Of a DNA stretch of 64,000 bases, positions 28,802-38,258 are shown piece by piece. Position 1 is the first letter of the stretch. Each line of letters starts with the position of its first letter. The stretch spans positions 2,597,711-2,661,710 of the forward strand of contig NZ_JAQNDO010000001.1 of NCBI RefSeq assembly GCF_028369105.1, written 5' to 3'. The notes beneath the pieces were generated by a model. That model searched no databases and was not told the DNA's origin. It saw only the letters and a program-made list of their open reading frames with translations. Source of the stretch: Polyangium mundeleinium. GTDB taxonomy: Bacteria; Myxococcota_A; Polyangia; Polyangiales; Polyangiaceae. A program made the translations under genes and the position numbers.

Positions 28802-28942
28802 GCCTGCCGCGTTCTCGCCCGGCTGGGTTTTTCCTTTCGCAACGGCTTTTCGCGACGTTTTCGCGCGGCACGAGCGCCCCGTCCGGGGTGCCTCTCCCTT
28901 CGCCCACGTGAGTCGGGTACCCTCGGCGTGTCCGAGGTGGCC

Positions 28943-29719
28943 ATGAATTCCCGAGCTTCTGCCCTTCTCGCCTTCGCCGCGGTTCTTTTCGCCGGTTCGA
29001 GCGCGTTTGCCCACGCCGTGCTGATGAACCCGCAACCCCTCACGAACGACGACAACGCGAAGAGCGGCCCGTGTGGCTGCTACTTCGGCGCCGGGCCCGA
29101 GGACCCCGCCGAAGATAGCTCCGCCTCGGCGTGCCCGGCCTCGGGCTACAAGGTCAGCGACCTCGTCGTGGGACAGACCGTCCAGGTCACGTGGAAGGAG
29201 ACGGTCAACCACAACGGCAAGTTCCGCGTGGCGATCTCGACGAAGTCGATCGACACGGTCAAGCGCGCCGATCTCGACGCTTCGGTGTTTTACGAGGGCG
29301 CCGACGCGAATTCACAGTCGGGCGGGCTCGTGAGCACGACGATCACGGTGCCCGACACGCCTTGCGAGAACTGCGTGCTCCAGCTCCGCCAGTACATGGA
29401 AGGCGCCTCGAAGCCTTATTACTACTCCTGCGCCGCCATCAACATCGTCGACCCGAACGCGAGCGGCAGCAGCTCGTCGAGCTCGACGGCGGCTTCGTCC
29501 TCGAGCTCGACCGGCGCAGGTGGCGCGGGCGGCGCGGGCGGCGGCGGCATGGGCGGCTCGATCCCGGACGACGTCGGCCCCGGCCCCGCGCCTTTCCAGG
29601 AGAACCAGCCGTCCGGGATTTGCAGCGCTTCGCCTTCGGCGCCCGGATCTCCCGCCGCGCTCGCGCTCGTCCTCGCCGGCCTCGTGGCCCGCGTGGCGCG
29701 CAAGAAGACGCGGCGGTGA
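28943..29719 (+). CDS. SCE4755-like polysaccharide monooxygenase-like protein
   Basis: A 258-aa secreted protein. The signal peptide is cleaved after SSAFA so that the mature N-terminus is HAVLMNPQP. The N-terminal His is the copper-brace residue of lytic polysaccharide monooxygenases. Cys pairs (GPCGCYF, CENC, YYSCAAINI) could form disulfides. A Ser/Gly-rich linker of about 60 residues ends in a short hydrophobic C-terminus with basic residues, a possible sorting signal. Family name recalled for Sorangium-type proteins; activity not shown. The ATG at 28943 has AGGTGG just upstream. It is convergent with hemL, 14 bases apart. Confidence 0.82.
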   Translation: MNSRASALLAFAAVLFAGSSAFAHAVLMNPQPLTNDDNAKSGPCGCYFGAGPEDPAEDSSASACPASGYKVSDLVVGQTVQVTWKETVNHNGKFRVAISTKSIDTVKRADLDASVFYEGADANSQSGGLVSTTITVPDTPCENCVLQLRQYMEGASKPYYYSCAAINIVDPNASGSSSSSSTAASSSSSTGAGGAGGAGGGGMGGSIPDDVGPGPAPFQENQPSGICSASPSAPGSPAALALVLAGLVARVARKKTRR

Positions 29720-29733
29720 GGGGATAGGCGCGA

Positions 29734-31008
29734 TCAGCTGAGCGACGCGCGCGCGGCTTCGACCGTGCGCGTGATGTCTTCGTCGGTGTGCGCCGCCGAG
29801 AGGAACGCCGCCTCGTATTGCGACGGAGGCCAGTAAATGCCCCGCGAGAGCATGCCCGCGTGCCAGGTCGCGAAGCGCTTCGTGTCGCTCTGCGAGGCTT
29901 CGGCCCACGAGCGCACGGGTTTGTCGTTGAAGAACAGCGTGATCATCGAGCCCACGCGCTGCACCGTGGCCGGCACGCCCGCCTTCGCGGCCGCGTCCTT
30001 GAAGCCCGCTTCGAGCGCGGCGCCGAGCCGCTCGACCTTCTCGTACACCTCGGGCACGAGCCGCTCGATCGTCGCGAGCCCGGCCGCGACCGCGACGGGG
30101 TTTCCGCTCAGCGTACCGGCCTGGTACACGGGCCCGAGCGGCGCGACCACGTTCATCACGTCTTCCCGGCCGCCGTAGGCGGCGAGCGGCATGCCGCCGC
30201 CGATGATCTTGCCGAGCGTCGTGAGATCCGCGCGCAGGCCGTAGCGCTCCTGCGCGCCGCCGCGCGCGAGGCGGCAGCCCGTCATCACCTCGTCGAAGAT
30301 CGAGAGCGCGCCGTGCTTGCGGCAGAGGGCGATGATCGCTTCGAGGAAGCCGGGCTCGGGCGGCACGCAGCCCATGTTGCCGACGACGGGCTCCACGATG
30401 ACGGCCGCGATCTCGCCGCCGCGGGCCGCGAAGAGCGCTTCGAGCGCCGGGATGTCGTTGAACGCGAGCGTCAACGTCGTCTTCGCGGTGCCCTCGGGCA
30501 CACCACCCGAATCGGGGACGCCGAACGTTGCGAGGCCGCTCCCTGCTTTGACCAGCAAGTGATCGGCGTGACCGTGGTAGCAGCCCTCGAACTTCACGAT
30601 GACGTCGCGACGCGTGAAACCACGCGCCACGCGGATTGCGCTCATCGTCGCTTCGGTGCCGGAGGACACGCAGCGGAGCTTCTCGATGCCCGGGTAAAGC
30701 GCGCGCACGGCCTCGGCGAAGCGCACCTCGCGGGACGTTGGCGCACCAAACGAGAGCCCGCCTTCCGCGGCCTCCTGCACGGCGCGGATCACGTCGGGGT
30801 GCGCGTGGCCGAGCAGCGCCGGGCCCCACGAGCCGACGTAATCGACGTACTCGCTGCCATCTTCGCCGAAGACACGCGCACCCTTGGCGCGCGCGATGAA
30901 CACGGGGTTCCCGCCGACAGCGCGGAAGGCGCGGACGGGGCTGTTGACGCCGCCGGGGATGACGGCGCGAGCGCGCTCGAAGAGGGCCTGAGAGATCGTG
31001 TCGGACAT
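29734..31008 (-). CDS. hemL: Glutamate-1-semialdehyde 2,1-aminomutase
   Basis: A 424-aa PLP enzyme that turns glutamate-1-semialdehyde into 5-aminolevulinate, the C5 entry to tetrapyrroles. Family marks are [20 protein letters not shown] at the start, [28 protein letters not shown], and the PLP Lys in [15 protein letters not shown]. An upstream in-frame extension is discarded because the ATG at 31008 matches the usual N-terminus. Its stop is 14 bases from the convergent LPMO-like gene. hemB, the next step, lies about 30 kb away in this window. Confidence 0.95.
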   Translation of the reverse strand: MSDTISQALFERARAVIPGGVNSPVRAFRAVGGNPVFIARAKGARVFGEDGSEYVDYVGSWGPALLGHAHPDVIRAVQEAAEGGLSFGAPTSREVRFAEAVRALYPGIEKLRCVSSGTEATMSAIRVARGFTRRDVIVKFEGCYHGHADHLLVKAGSGLATFGVPDSGGVPEGTAKTTLTLAFNDIPALEALFAARGGEIAAVIVEPVVGNMGCVPPEPGFLEAIIALCRKHGALSIFDEVMTGCRLARGGAQERYGLRADLTTLGKIIGGGMPLAAYGGREDVMNVVAPLGPVYQAGTLSGNPVAVAAGLATIERLVPEVYEKVERLGAALEAGFKDAAAKAGVPATVQRVGSMITLFFNDKPVRSWAEASQSDTKRFATWHAGMLSRGIYWPPSQYEAAFLSAAHTDEDITRTVEAARASLS

Positions 31009-31118
31009 GAGGCCGGTGACTATGCGCGCCTTGGGTTCGGGGGCAAGTCCGAGGTATCCTGCGGCGGGCTTTCTTCGCGCCGCGGTCTTTCGCGGCTGCG
31101 TTTTTCCCAGGGGAATCC

Positions 31119-32840
31119 ATGGCGAGAACACCGCTGTTTCGATCCTTGTCCCGCCTCCTCCAGATCAGCCGGGCCGCGCGCCAGACCGGCATCCCCGCAT
31201 CCGAGATCCTCGCGATGCAGCGCGAGCGCGCAGCCTTGCCGCGCCGTCGTTTCCTGGAGATGAGCGCCGCGGCGCTCACCTTGCCGATCGCGGCGAGCGC
31301 GTGTGGAGGCGAAGATCCTCCGAAGCCGCCGCCCGCCGGCGAGCCGACGATCGCCATCGTGGGCGGCGGCATCGCGGGCCTGCACTGCGCGTATCGGCTG
31401 AAGAAGCTCGGCGTCACGGCGACCGTGTACGAGGCTTCGAAGCGCATCGGCGGCCGCATGTACAGCGACCGCGCGACGTTCCCTGACGGCCAGCACTGCG
31501 AGCTCGGCGGCGAGCTCATCGACACGGGCCACGAGACGATGCACGACCTCGCGGCCGAGCTCGGGATCGACCTGCTCGATTACAAGGAAGACGATCCGGG
31601 CCTCGAACACCTCGTCGCCCACATCGGGGGCACGAAGCTCACGGAGGCCGAGATCCTGTCGGGATTCGAGCCCATCGCAGCGAAGATCGACGAGGCCCTC
31701 GCGACGCTCACCGATCAGGAAGACCTCTTCGTTTATTACGACAAACCGAACGGCGGCGAAGCGCTCGACGCGCTCTCGCTCTCGGCGTGGCTCGATCAGA
31801 TCGGGGCGAGCGGGCCGGTGCGGACGTTGCTCGAGGTCGCGTACAACATCGAGTACGGCCTCGAGCCCGACGTGACGAACGTGCTCAACATGATGTTCCT
31901 GATCTCGACGGACACCTCGTCCTTCGAGGTCTTCGGCGACAGCGACGAACTCTTCCACGCGAAGGACGGCAACGACGCGTTCCCCACGCGCCTCGCCGAG
32001 GACCTGAACCCCGAGCAGATCGAGCTCGAAGCGGCGCTCGTCTCGCTCCGCGAGGAGGCGGACGGGCGGTACGTGCTCACGTTCTCGCGCGGGAGCGGCA
32101 CGTTCGAGGTCACGGCCGATCACGTGGTGCTCGCGCTCCCGTTCACGAAGCTGCGCGAGGTGACGCTCGACGTCGAGTTGCCCGAGGTGAAGAAGCGCGC
32201 CATCGACGAGCTCGGCTACGGCACGAACGCGAAGTTGATGGTGGGTTTTTCCTCGCGCCCGTGGCGCGACGCCGGGTCGAATGGCGAGACGTTCTCGGAT
32301 CTGCCGTACCAGTCGTCGTGGGAGACGAGCCGCCTGCAGCCGGGCGCGAGCGGCATCCTGACGAATTTCGTCGGCGGCGATCGAGGCGTTCAGATCGGCA
32401 TGGGCACCCCCGAGGAGCGCGCGGCCGAGTTCCTGAATGAAATCGACCAGGTTTTTCCTGGAACCAAAGCGGCCCACAACGACAAGGTCGCGCGGTTCCA
32501 CTGGCCGACGCAGCCGTTCACGCTGGGGAGCTATTCGGCCTACAAGGTCGGGCAATACACGACGATCACCGGGGCCGAGTCGCTGCGGGTCCGGAACATC
32601 CATTTCGCCGGCGAACACACGAGCCTCGACGCGCAAGGCTACATGGAGGGAGGCGCGCTCTCGGGGGCCATCGTCGCGGACGAGATCGCTGGGGATCTCG
32701 GGATCTCGACGCAAAAGCTCTTGCGCGGGCAGGAGGAGCGGCCGCGATCGTTGTGGCTGCCGGGTGACCGCATTCTCTCGCGGGCGCGGGCGGCGCGCAC
32801 GCATCGACGGTGGAAGACGGCCCGGCGTCGGGCGCGCTGA
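31119..32840 (+). CDS. Tat-exported flavin amine oxidase lipoprotein
   Basis: A 573-aa FAD-dependent amine oxidase. About 40 residues precede a Tat-like motif ([14 protein letters not shown]) and a lipobox-like ASAC at about 62, so it is probably exported folded with FAD and lipid-anchored. The FAD-binding Rossmann motif is [20 protein letters not shown], followed by the GGRMYSDR segment, and the C-terminal FAD signature is [10 protein letters not shown] with [18 protein letters not shown]. The C-terminal tail is strongly basic. The substrate is unknown (polyamine- and monoamine-type both possible). Confidence 0.87.
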   Translation: MARTPLFRSLSRLLQISRAARQTGIPASEILAMQRERAALPRRRFLEMSAAALTLPIAASACGGEDPPKPPPAGEPTIAIVGGGIAGLHCAYRLKKLGVTATVYEASKRIGGRMYSDRATFPDGQHCELGGELIDTGHETMHDLAAELGIDLLDYKEDDPGLEHLVAHIGGTKLTEAEILSGFEPIAAKIDEALATLTDQEDLFVYYDKPNGGEALDALSLSAWLDQIGASGPVRTLLEVAYNIEYGLEPDVTNVLNMMFLISTDTSSFEVFGDSDELFHAKDGNDAFPTRLAEDLNPEQIELEAALVSLREEADGRYVLTFSRGSGTFEVTADHVVLALPFTKLREVTLDVELPEVKKRAIDELGYGTNAKLMVGFSSRPWRDAGSNGETFSDLPYQSSWETSRLQPGASGILTNFVGGDRGVQIGMGTPEERAAEFLNEIDQVFPGTKAAHNDKVARFHWPTQPFTLGSYSAYKVGQYTTITGAESLRVRNIHFAGEHTSLDAQGYMEGGALSGAIVADEIAGDLGISTQKLLRGQEERPRSLWLPGDRILSRARAARTHRRWKTARRRAR

Positions 32841-32849
32841 TTCGATTCG

Positions 32850-33968
32850 TCACCCACCCCCACAACGCGCCACCGCCGACAGCATCTTCAAAAGCGTCGC
32901 CCCTTCCCGCACGAGCGCGGGCACGTCGCGCAGCGTCGTCCCCGCGTCCGCCTTGTGCGTATGCCCGTACAGCCCCGTCACGTAAATGCCCTGACAACCG
33001 CCCGCGGGCAGGCGTTTGGCCAGGGCGAACGCTTGCTCGTACGGGATCACGTCGTCGTCCGCGCCGTGGATGAAATGAACGGGGCAGCGGATGTCCCCGA
33101 GCAGCGGGCCGGGATCGAGCCACGTGAATGCGTCGCCCGATCGGCCGAGCGCCGCGTCGACGAGCGCCTTCGTGTCACCCGAGACGCCCGTCGCGGCGAA
33201 AAACAAGGGCCGATGCGCCGGCGCGAGTTCGTCTGCGACCGCTCGCGCAATGGCTTGCCATTTCCCGTCGACCTTCATTTCGGGCCGCCCCCACGTCGCC
33301 TCCACGTATTTCCGCAGCGCGGCGACGAGCGGCGCGGGATCGTCGGGTTTGTCGTCGAGCCAGGGCAGGAGGTTCATGAACACGACGGGGCGGTTCAGCG
33401 GGTCGTGCGCGGCGCCGGGGCGGCCGTGGATGCAGAATCGAAGCGTGTCCCCGAAATCGGCATATCCGCCGAAGACGATCAAGGTTCCCACCTCGGAGGC
33501 GAGGCCCGAGCGCGCCGCGAGCCAGAGCGAGGGGAGTGAGCCGAACGAAATGCTGAAGACGCCCGGCCGACCCGGCGGGCGGCCCGGGAGCGCGAGCAGC
33601 GCTGAAAATGCCCGCGAAAGGTCGTCGAAGACACCTTCGCCGAGCACGAGCGACGTGAAATCGGGCAAACGCGGCGCGAGCACCGTGAGGCCTGCGTTCG
33701 CGAGGATCCGCGCGAAGCGGTCCATCCGCGGATCGAGCGGGCCGAGGTAATGGAGGCCCGGCACGAGCAGCAGCGAGCCCACCGGCGCGTGACGCCGGGA
33801 TCGATACACGAAGGCTGAAAACGCGCGATCCACGGCGCGGCGACCTTCGAGAGAGAGCTCTTCGCGCGTGACGTCATGGGGCGCTGCCTGCCCGTCCGTC
33901 CAGGGACCGAGCCAGCGCCCGAGCTCGATCATCGTCCGCAGATCCACGAGCGGCCGCACGCGCGACAT
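32850..33968 (-). CDS. Alpha/beta hydrolase family protein
   Basis: A 372-aa predicted cytosolic hydrolase. The strand before the catalytic Ser is FSISFGSLPS, a variant nucleophile elbow lacking the first Gly. The acid and His candidates are HGADDDVIP and LYGHTHKAD. The fold marker GSLLLVPGLHYLGPLDPR has the oxyanion-hole pattern. Start: the ATG at 33968 has AAAGGAG five bases upstream, better than the upstream in-frame codon. It is convergent with the amine oxidase (9-base gap). The substrate is unknown. Confidence 0.82.
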   Translation of the reverse strand: MSRVRPLVDLRTMIELGRWLGPWTDGQAAPHDVTREELSLEGRRAVDRAFSAFVYRSRRHAPVGSLLLVPGLHYLGPLDPRMDRFARILANAGLTVLAPRLPDFTSLVLGEGVFDDLSRAFSALLALPGRPPGRPGVFSISFGSLPSLWLAARSGLASEVGTLIVFGGYADFGDTLRFCIHGRPGAAHDPLNRPVVFMNLLPWLDDKPDDPAPLVAALRKYVEATWGRPEMKVDGKWQAIARAVADELAPAHRPLFFAATGVSGDTKALVDAALGRSGDAFTWLDPGPLLGDIRCPVHFIHGADDDVIPYEQAFALAKRLPAGGCQGIYVTGLYGHTHKADAGTTLRDVPALVREGATLLKMLSAVARCGGG

Positions 33969-34184
33969 ATTTCTCCTTTCGCGAGCCAGCACCCGCGACG
34001 CCCACGACGATAGCCTTGGTCACGGCTCCTGGAAAACGCGCGTGCCACTTCGTTCTATAAGTGTTTGGCATCACGATCATAGGCTTCGCTCGAAATTTGT
34101 TGCGACGCAGCAATCGGGTTGGATCTTGCTCTTGTCGTCGGAAAGGAGCCCAAAGGAGGGACGGTTTGCTACCCTCGGGGGGCC

Positions 34185-35816
34185 ATGGCCGGGGATCGAG
34201 ATGCGGACATCGCCGTCCTCGCGACGGGCGCCCTCTTTCACGGCGCCTACGAGGTCGTGCGCTGCATCAAGGCCGGCGGCATGGGCGCGGTGTACGAGGT
34301 TTTGCAGAAGAACACCGAGCGACGCCGCGCGTTGAAGGTGATGCTGCCGAGCCTCGTGAGCGACCCCGAGATGCGCGCCCGCTTCGAGCTCGAAGCCAAG
34401 ATCGCGGCCGGGATCGAGAGCGAGCACATCGTCGAGACGCTCGACGCCGGCGTGGACGAAGCGACCGGCATGCCGTTCATCGTGATGGAACTCCTCAAGG
34501 GCGAGGAGATCGGCGCCCTGCTCAAGGTGCGCAAGCGCCTGCCGCCCGAGGAGGTCGTCACGCTCCTGCACCAGGCCGCGCTCGCGCTTGATCGCACGCA
34601 CGCCGCCGGCATCATCCACCGCGATCTCAAGCCGGAAAACCTGTTCCTGACGCGCCGGGACGATGGATCGCCGCGCCTCAAGATCCTGGATTTCGGCGTG
34701 GCGAAAATCGTGGCCGACGGAACAGGAAGCTCGAACACGACGAAGAGCGTCGGTTCGCCGCTCTACATGGCCCCCGAGCAAATTGCCGGGGAGGCCATCG
34801 GGCCCCACGTCGATCGGTATTCGCTCGCCCACATCGCGTTCACGATGCTCGTCGGAAAACCGTACTGGGCGCGTGAACGCAAGTCCGCCCAGGGGCTTTA
34901 TCCCTACCTGATGCTGGTGGCGCGTGGCGCGCAGGTGCCGGCGAGCGAGCGCGCGAAGGAGCTCGGCGTGAGCTTACCCCCCGCGTTCGACGGCTGGTTC
35001 TCCCGGGCCACCGCGCTCGACACGAGCACGCGTTTCGACGGCTCGGTGACCATGGTCGCTGCGCTCGCGGACGCCTTCGAGGTCAAACCCCCCGCGGCCT
35101 CGGCCCCGCCGCCCGGCACGCGCGCGGTGCTGCCTTCGATCGTGCTCGAACCGGCGCGTGAACTACCGCTCTCCCTGCCGCCGCCGGCCGACGGCGTCAT
35201 CACCGCGACCGCGCCGCCCATCCCCGCGCACGTCGCGGCCATTGAGGCGAGCGGGCCCTCCCCCCTGCCTTCGTCGCTGGAGCCGCCCCCCGAGTCGACA
35301 TCGCCCGGCGCGGACCCTTCGGCGCCGGCGCTGACCCGTTCGAGCGGCGAGCCGCTGAGCTCTCCGGCGGAGCCGCGGTCCAGGCGGCGCTCGTCGGTCA
35401 CGCCCCTCTTCGCGCTCGTGCTGCTCTTCGCGGGCGTGGGCGCGGTCGGCGCCGCGTTCGCGTTCTGGCCCAAGGGCGGGCCGCTCGGGACCTTGCCCTT
35501 GTCCTCGCCCACCATGGCGCCGACGCCGAGGTCCGGGCCGACGGCCTCGTCCCCGGCGCCCGCGGCCGTCGTCCCCGCCGCGCACGCCAGCGCCGAGCCG
35601 ACCACGAGCCCGGAGCCTCCGGCCTCCGCGTCGGCCGCGCCCGCCGGGGAGCCTCTGCCCTCGTCGTCGTCGGCCACGCCCGTCGCGTCGGCCGCGTCCT
35701 CGGACAAACCCGTCTCTCCGCTCCCCTCGACCAGCGGGTGGAACCGCGGCAAGCCCGCGGGCACCGGCACGTCGAAGACCCCACCCAAGGGGAAAAACCC
35801 GCTCGATGAATATTGA
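34185..35816 (+). CDS. Membrane-anchored Ser/Thr protein kinase
   Basis: A 543-aa eukaryote-like kinase. Kinase domain about 20-300: Gly loop AGGMGAVYE, catalytic Lys in RRALKVML, HRDLKPENLF, DFGVAK and SVGSPLYMAPEQ are all intact. A Pro/Ser-rich linker follows, then one membrane helix near residues 408-428 (LFALVLLFAGVGAVGAAFAFW), and the extracytoplasmic tail is Pro/Ala/Ser-rich without a recognisable sensor. The next gene overlaps its last 11 bases. The start is uncertain: strong ribosome-like AAAGGAG motifs lie 25-35 bases upstream. Confidence 0.88.
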   Translation: MAGDRDADIAVLATGALFHGAYEVVRCIKAGGMGAVYEVLQKNTERRRALKVMLPSLVSDPEMRARFELEAKIAAGIESEHIVETLDAGVDEATGMPFIVMELLKGEEIGALLKVRKRLPPEEVVTLLHQAALALDRTHAAGIIHRDLKPENLFLTRRDDGSPRLKILDFGVAKIVADGTGSSNTTKSVGSPLYMAPEQIAGEAIGPHVDRYSLAHIAFTMLVGKPYWARERKSAQGLYPYLMLVARGAQVPASERAKELGVSLPPAFDGWFSRATALDTSTRFDGSVTMVAALADAFEVKPPAASAPPPGTRAVLPSIVLEPARELPLSLPPPADGVITATAPPIPAHVAAIEASGPSPLPSSLEPPPESTSPGADPSAPALTRSSGEPLSSPAEPRSRRRSSVTPLFALVLLFAGVGAVGAAFAFWPKGGPLGTLPLSSPTMAPTPRSGPTASSPAPAAVVPAAHASAEPTTSPEPPASASAAPAGEPLPSSSSATPVASAASSDKPVSPLPSTSGWNRGKPAGTGTSKTPPKGKNPLDEY

Positions 35817-36840
35817 ATGTCCGCTCCCGGCGTCGCTCACGCGAGTGTTCGCCGTCTCCGCGCTGGTGATCGTCTCGGTGTGCCCCAGGCGCGCGCTCGG
35901 TGAGGAACAGCCTCGGGATCCTGCGGCGGCCGAGGCGCTCTACCTGAGCGGGCGCAAGCTCGTGACCGACGGCAACTGGGCCGAGGGCTGCGCGAAGTTC
36001 GAGGCGAGCATGGAGCTGAACCCCGCGGCGAGCACGCTGATCAACATCGCGAAATGCCGCGAGCACGAGGGCAAGCTGACGCAGGCGCTCGTCGACTACC
36101 GCCGCGCGGTGCAGCTCAACCAGGACACGCTCGGCGAGGAGCGCAAGAAGCAGCTCGAACAGGTGGCGAAGGACGGGATCGCGGAGATCGAGCCGCGCCT
36201 CGCGCGCGTGGAGCTCGTGGTGAACGCGCGGCCCGAGGGGCTCGAGGTCGCGCGCGACGGGATCCGCCTGCCGCTCGCGGCGCTCGGCGAGACGATCCCG
36301 CTCGACCCGGGCAAACACATGTTCGAGGCGAGCGCCCCGGGCTTCGAGACGATCGAAAAAAACATCGAGCTGGCGGAAGGCCAGAAGGCGACGGTGGAGC
36401 TCGCGCTCGTGCCCGCCGCGGCGGCCGTGAAGAAGCCGGCCCCGCCGCCCCCGGGCAAACCCAACCCGCCCCCGACCTCGGGCGGCGTGCCGGCCTGGGC
36501 GTTCGTCGCGGGCGGGTTCGGGCTCGTGGCGGTCGGCGCCGGCGTGTACTTCCGCTTCGATCAGATGGCGGCCGAGGAGAGGATCCAGGCGAACTGCCCG
36601 GGTACGCCGCCCGTTTGTGATCCCACGAAAGAGTACCGACCCGACGACGACAACACGCGCAAGGACCGAAGCTTCTACCTCTTCGTGGGCCTGACGGCGG
36701 TCGGCGCGGTGGGGATCGGGGCGGCGGTGGTCGGCATCGCGCGCGGGCTCTCGCAGAAGAAGCCACAGGCGCAGAGCCTGCACGTCGTGCCCTACATCGG
36801 GCGCGGCGACGGCGGGCTCGTGCTCCAGGGAGCGTTCTGA
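35806..36840 (+). CDS. Secreted TPR / PEGA-like protein
   Basis: A 344-aa protein. The signal peptide runs to about 32, followed by TPR-type helices (LYLSGRKLVTDGNWAEGCAKFEASMELNPAAS, 45-130) and a PEGA-like beta domain (VVNARPEGLEVARDG ... IPLDPGKHMFEASAPGFE). A Pro/Lys linker leads to two membrane helices (about 228-245 and 287-310). PEGA plus TPR is common in myxobacterial envelope proteins downstream of Ser/Thr kinases. The start overlaps the kinase stop by 11 bases, so cotranslation is likely. It may be an anchored partner of the kinase. Confidence 0.82.
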   Translation: MNIECPLPASLTRVFAVSALVIVSVCPRRALGEEQPRDPAAAEALYLSGRKLVTDGNWAEGCAKFEASMELNPAASTLINIAKCREHEGKLTQALVDYRRAVQLNQDTLGEERKKQLEQVAKDGIAEIEPRLARVELVVNARPEGLEVARDGIRLPLAALGETIPLDPGKHMFEASAPGFETIEKNIELAEGQKATVELALVPAAAAVKKPAPPPPGKPNPPPTSGGVPAWAFVAGGFGLVAVGAGVYFRFDQMAAEERIQANCPGTPPVCDPTKEYRPDDDNTRKDRSFYLFVGLTAVGAVGIGAAVVGIARGLSQKKPQAQSLHVVPYIGRGDGGLVLQGAF

Positions 36841-36842
36841 CG

Positions 36843-38192
36843 ATGGCGAAAGGGCACTCTCAAGGGCTCACGCTCGCGCTGCTGGGCGTCGTGCTCTCCG
36901 GCTGTCCGATCGACGACGCGCAGGTCGGCGAGGCGGGATCGTCGAGCAGCAGCGGCGGCATGACGACGTCGTCGAGCTCGGGAAGCGGCGGCGCAGGCGG
37001 GGTCGGAGGTGTCGGCGGAGGCGGCACAGGCGGGGTCGGCGGCGCCGGCGGCGGAAGTGGTGGCGCGGGCGGGATCGGCGGCGCAGGCGGAAGCGGCGGC
37101 ATGGGCGGCGGTTGTCCCGTGGAACCCGGCTTGCCCGGGAGCTGCGACGTGGCCGGTTGCCCCGCGTGCCCGGCGCTCGTGATGTTCGCGACCGGGACCC
37201 AGGGCGGCCTCACGAAGCAGTTCCAGTCGAAGGACGGCTGGACGATGGAGACGCCCGTACGCGAGAAGAGCGACGATCCGCCGGCGTTCGTGATCCTCCC
37301 CGGCCAGAAGGCCGGCGTCGCGCTTCTGCGCAGCAGCGAAGGCGTGACGAAGGATCGGATCCGCGCGTCGAAGTGGACCGAGGCGGGCGGCTTCGGGCTC
37401 GTGACGAACGTGGGGGCGAACGTGACCACACGGGCCACGCCCGGGATCGCGGCGTCGAGCGCCGCGGCGCACATCGTCTACCAGGACGTGAGCAACAATC
37501 GCTACTGGTACGCGGCGTACACGCTGGCCAGCGGGTTCACCACGACGAACGAAGAGGTGAAGGTCGGAGCCGGCACGTACAGCGTGGGAGATGCGGCCGC
37601 GGCGATCACCGTGCTCGGCATGGATCCCGTGATCACGAACGACGGGTGGAGCGATCCGAACCTGTACACGCAGCGCCGTGCGGCAGGCGTGTGGGAAGCG
37701 GCGACCCAGCACATCGCGGGGTTCGACGTCGGCGACACCACGCCCGCGTTCGCGGCGCTCACGGATGCACAAGGCCCCGAGCTCGTCCTCGTCTTCACGC
37801 GCGCGAACGACAAGCAGCTCGTGTTCCTCACGCGCAAGGGCGGGACGTGGAGCACGACGCCGGTCGAGATCTCCGGCGCGAAGTCCACGGATCTCGCGCT
37901 GCTTGCGTTGCCTTCGGGCGGGGCGTTGCTCACCTACCGCGAGGTCGCCACGGGCAACCTGCACTGGGCGCGCTTCGACGGCGTGGCCTTCTCGGCCGTG
38001 GAGAATCTCGCGCTCAAGGCGATGGGCCGGCCCGCGCTCGCGCTCGGCGCGGGGGACGCCGAGGCCGAGCTCGTCTACGTGGACACGACCGGCAAGGCGC
38101 AACATGCGCGCCTGCAGAACGGCGCGTTCACGACGCCCGTGGTCGTCGGCGGGACGAACCTCGTCGGCGTGGCGATCGCGACGAACCTTTGA
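36843..38192 (+). CDS. Lipoprotein with Gly-rich linker and beta-propeller-like domain
   Basis: A 449-aa lipoprotein, third gene of the kinase operon (2 bases after the TPR gene). The signal peptide ends in the lipobox LSGC near residue 20, then a Ser-rich and Gly-rich linker to about 90 and a Cys pair (GCPACPAL). The rest has repeated strand-turn motifs ending in Trp/Ala patterns such as GVWEAATQH, GTWSTTPVEI and NLHWARFDGV, suggesting a six- or seven-bladed propeller or lectin-like module. No catalytic motif is recognised. It is a candidate extracellular sensor for the kinase (inference). Confidence 0.8.
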   Translation: MAKGHSQGLTLALLGVVLSGCPIDDAQVGEAGSSSSSGGMTTSSSSGSGGAGGVGGVGGGGTGGVGGAGGGSGGAGGIGGAGGSGGMGGGCPVEPGLPGSCDVAGCPACPALVMFATGTQGGLTKQFQSKDGWTMETPVREKSDDPPAFVILPGQKAGVALLRSSEGVTKDRIRASKWTEAGGFGLVTNVGANVTTRATPGIAASSAAAHIVYQDVSNNRYWYAAYTLASGFTTTNEEVKVGAGTYSVGDAAAAITVLGMDPVITNDGWSDPNLYTQRRAAGVWEAATQHIAGFDVGDTTPAFAALTDAQGPELVLVFTRANDKQLVFLTRKGGTWSTTPVEISGAKSTDLALLALPSGGALLTYREVATGNLHWARFDGVAFSAVENLALKAMGRPALALGAGDAEAELVYVDTTGKAQHARLQNGAFTTPVVVGGTNLVGVAIATNL

Positions 38193-38216
38193 GCTGCTGA
38201 ACCGAGGGGGGAAGGG

Positions 38217-38243
38217 GAGGGGGATGCAGCGCGCATCCCCCTC
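38217..38243. terminator. Bidirectional hairpin between convergent genes
   Basis: Perfect 11-bp arms gagggggatgc and gcatccccctc with a five-base loop, between the stop of the lipoprotein gene (38192) and the stop of the amidohydrolase gene (38259). It is probably a shared terminator. Confidence 0.65.
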
Positions 38244-38258
38244 GCGGCAGCGGTCCGT

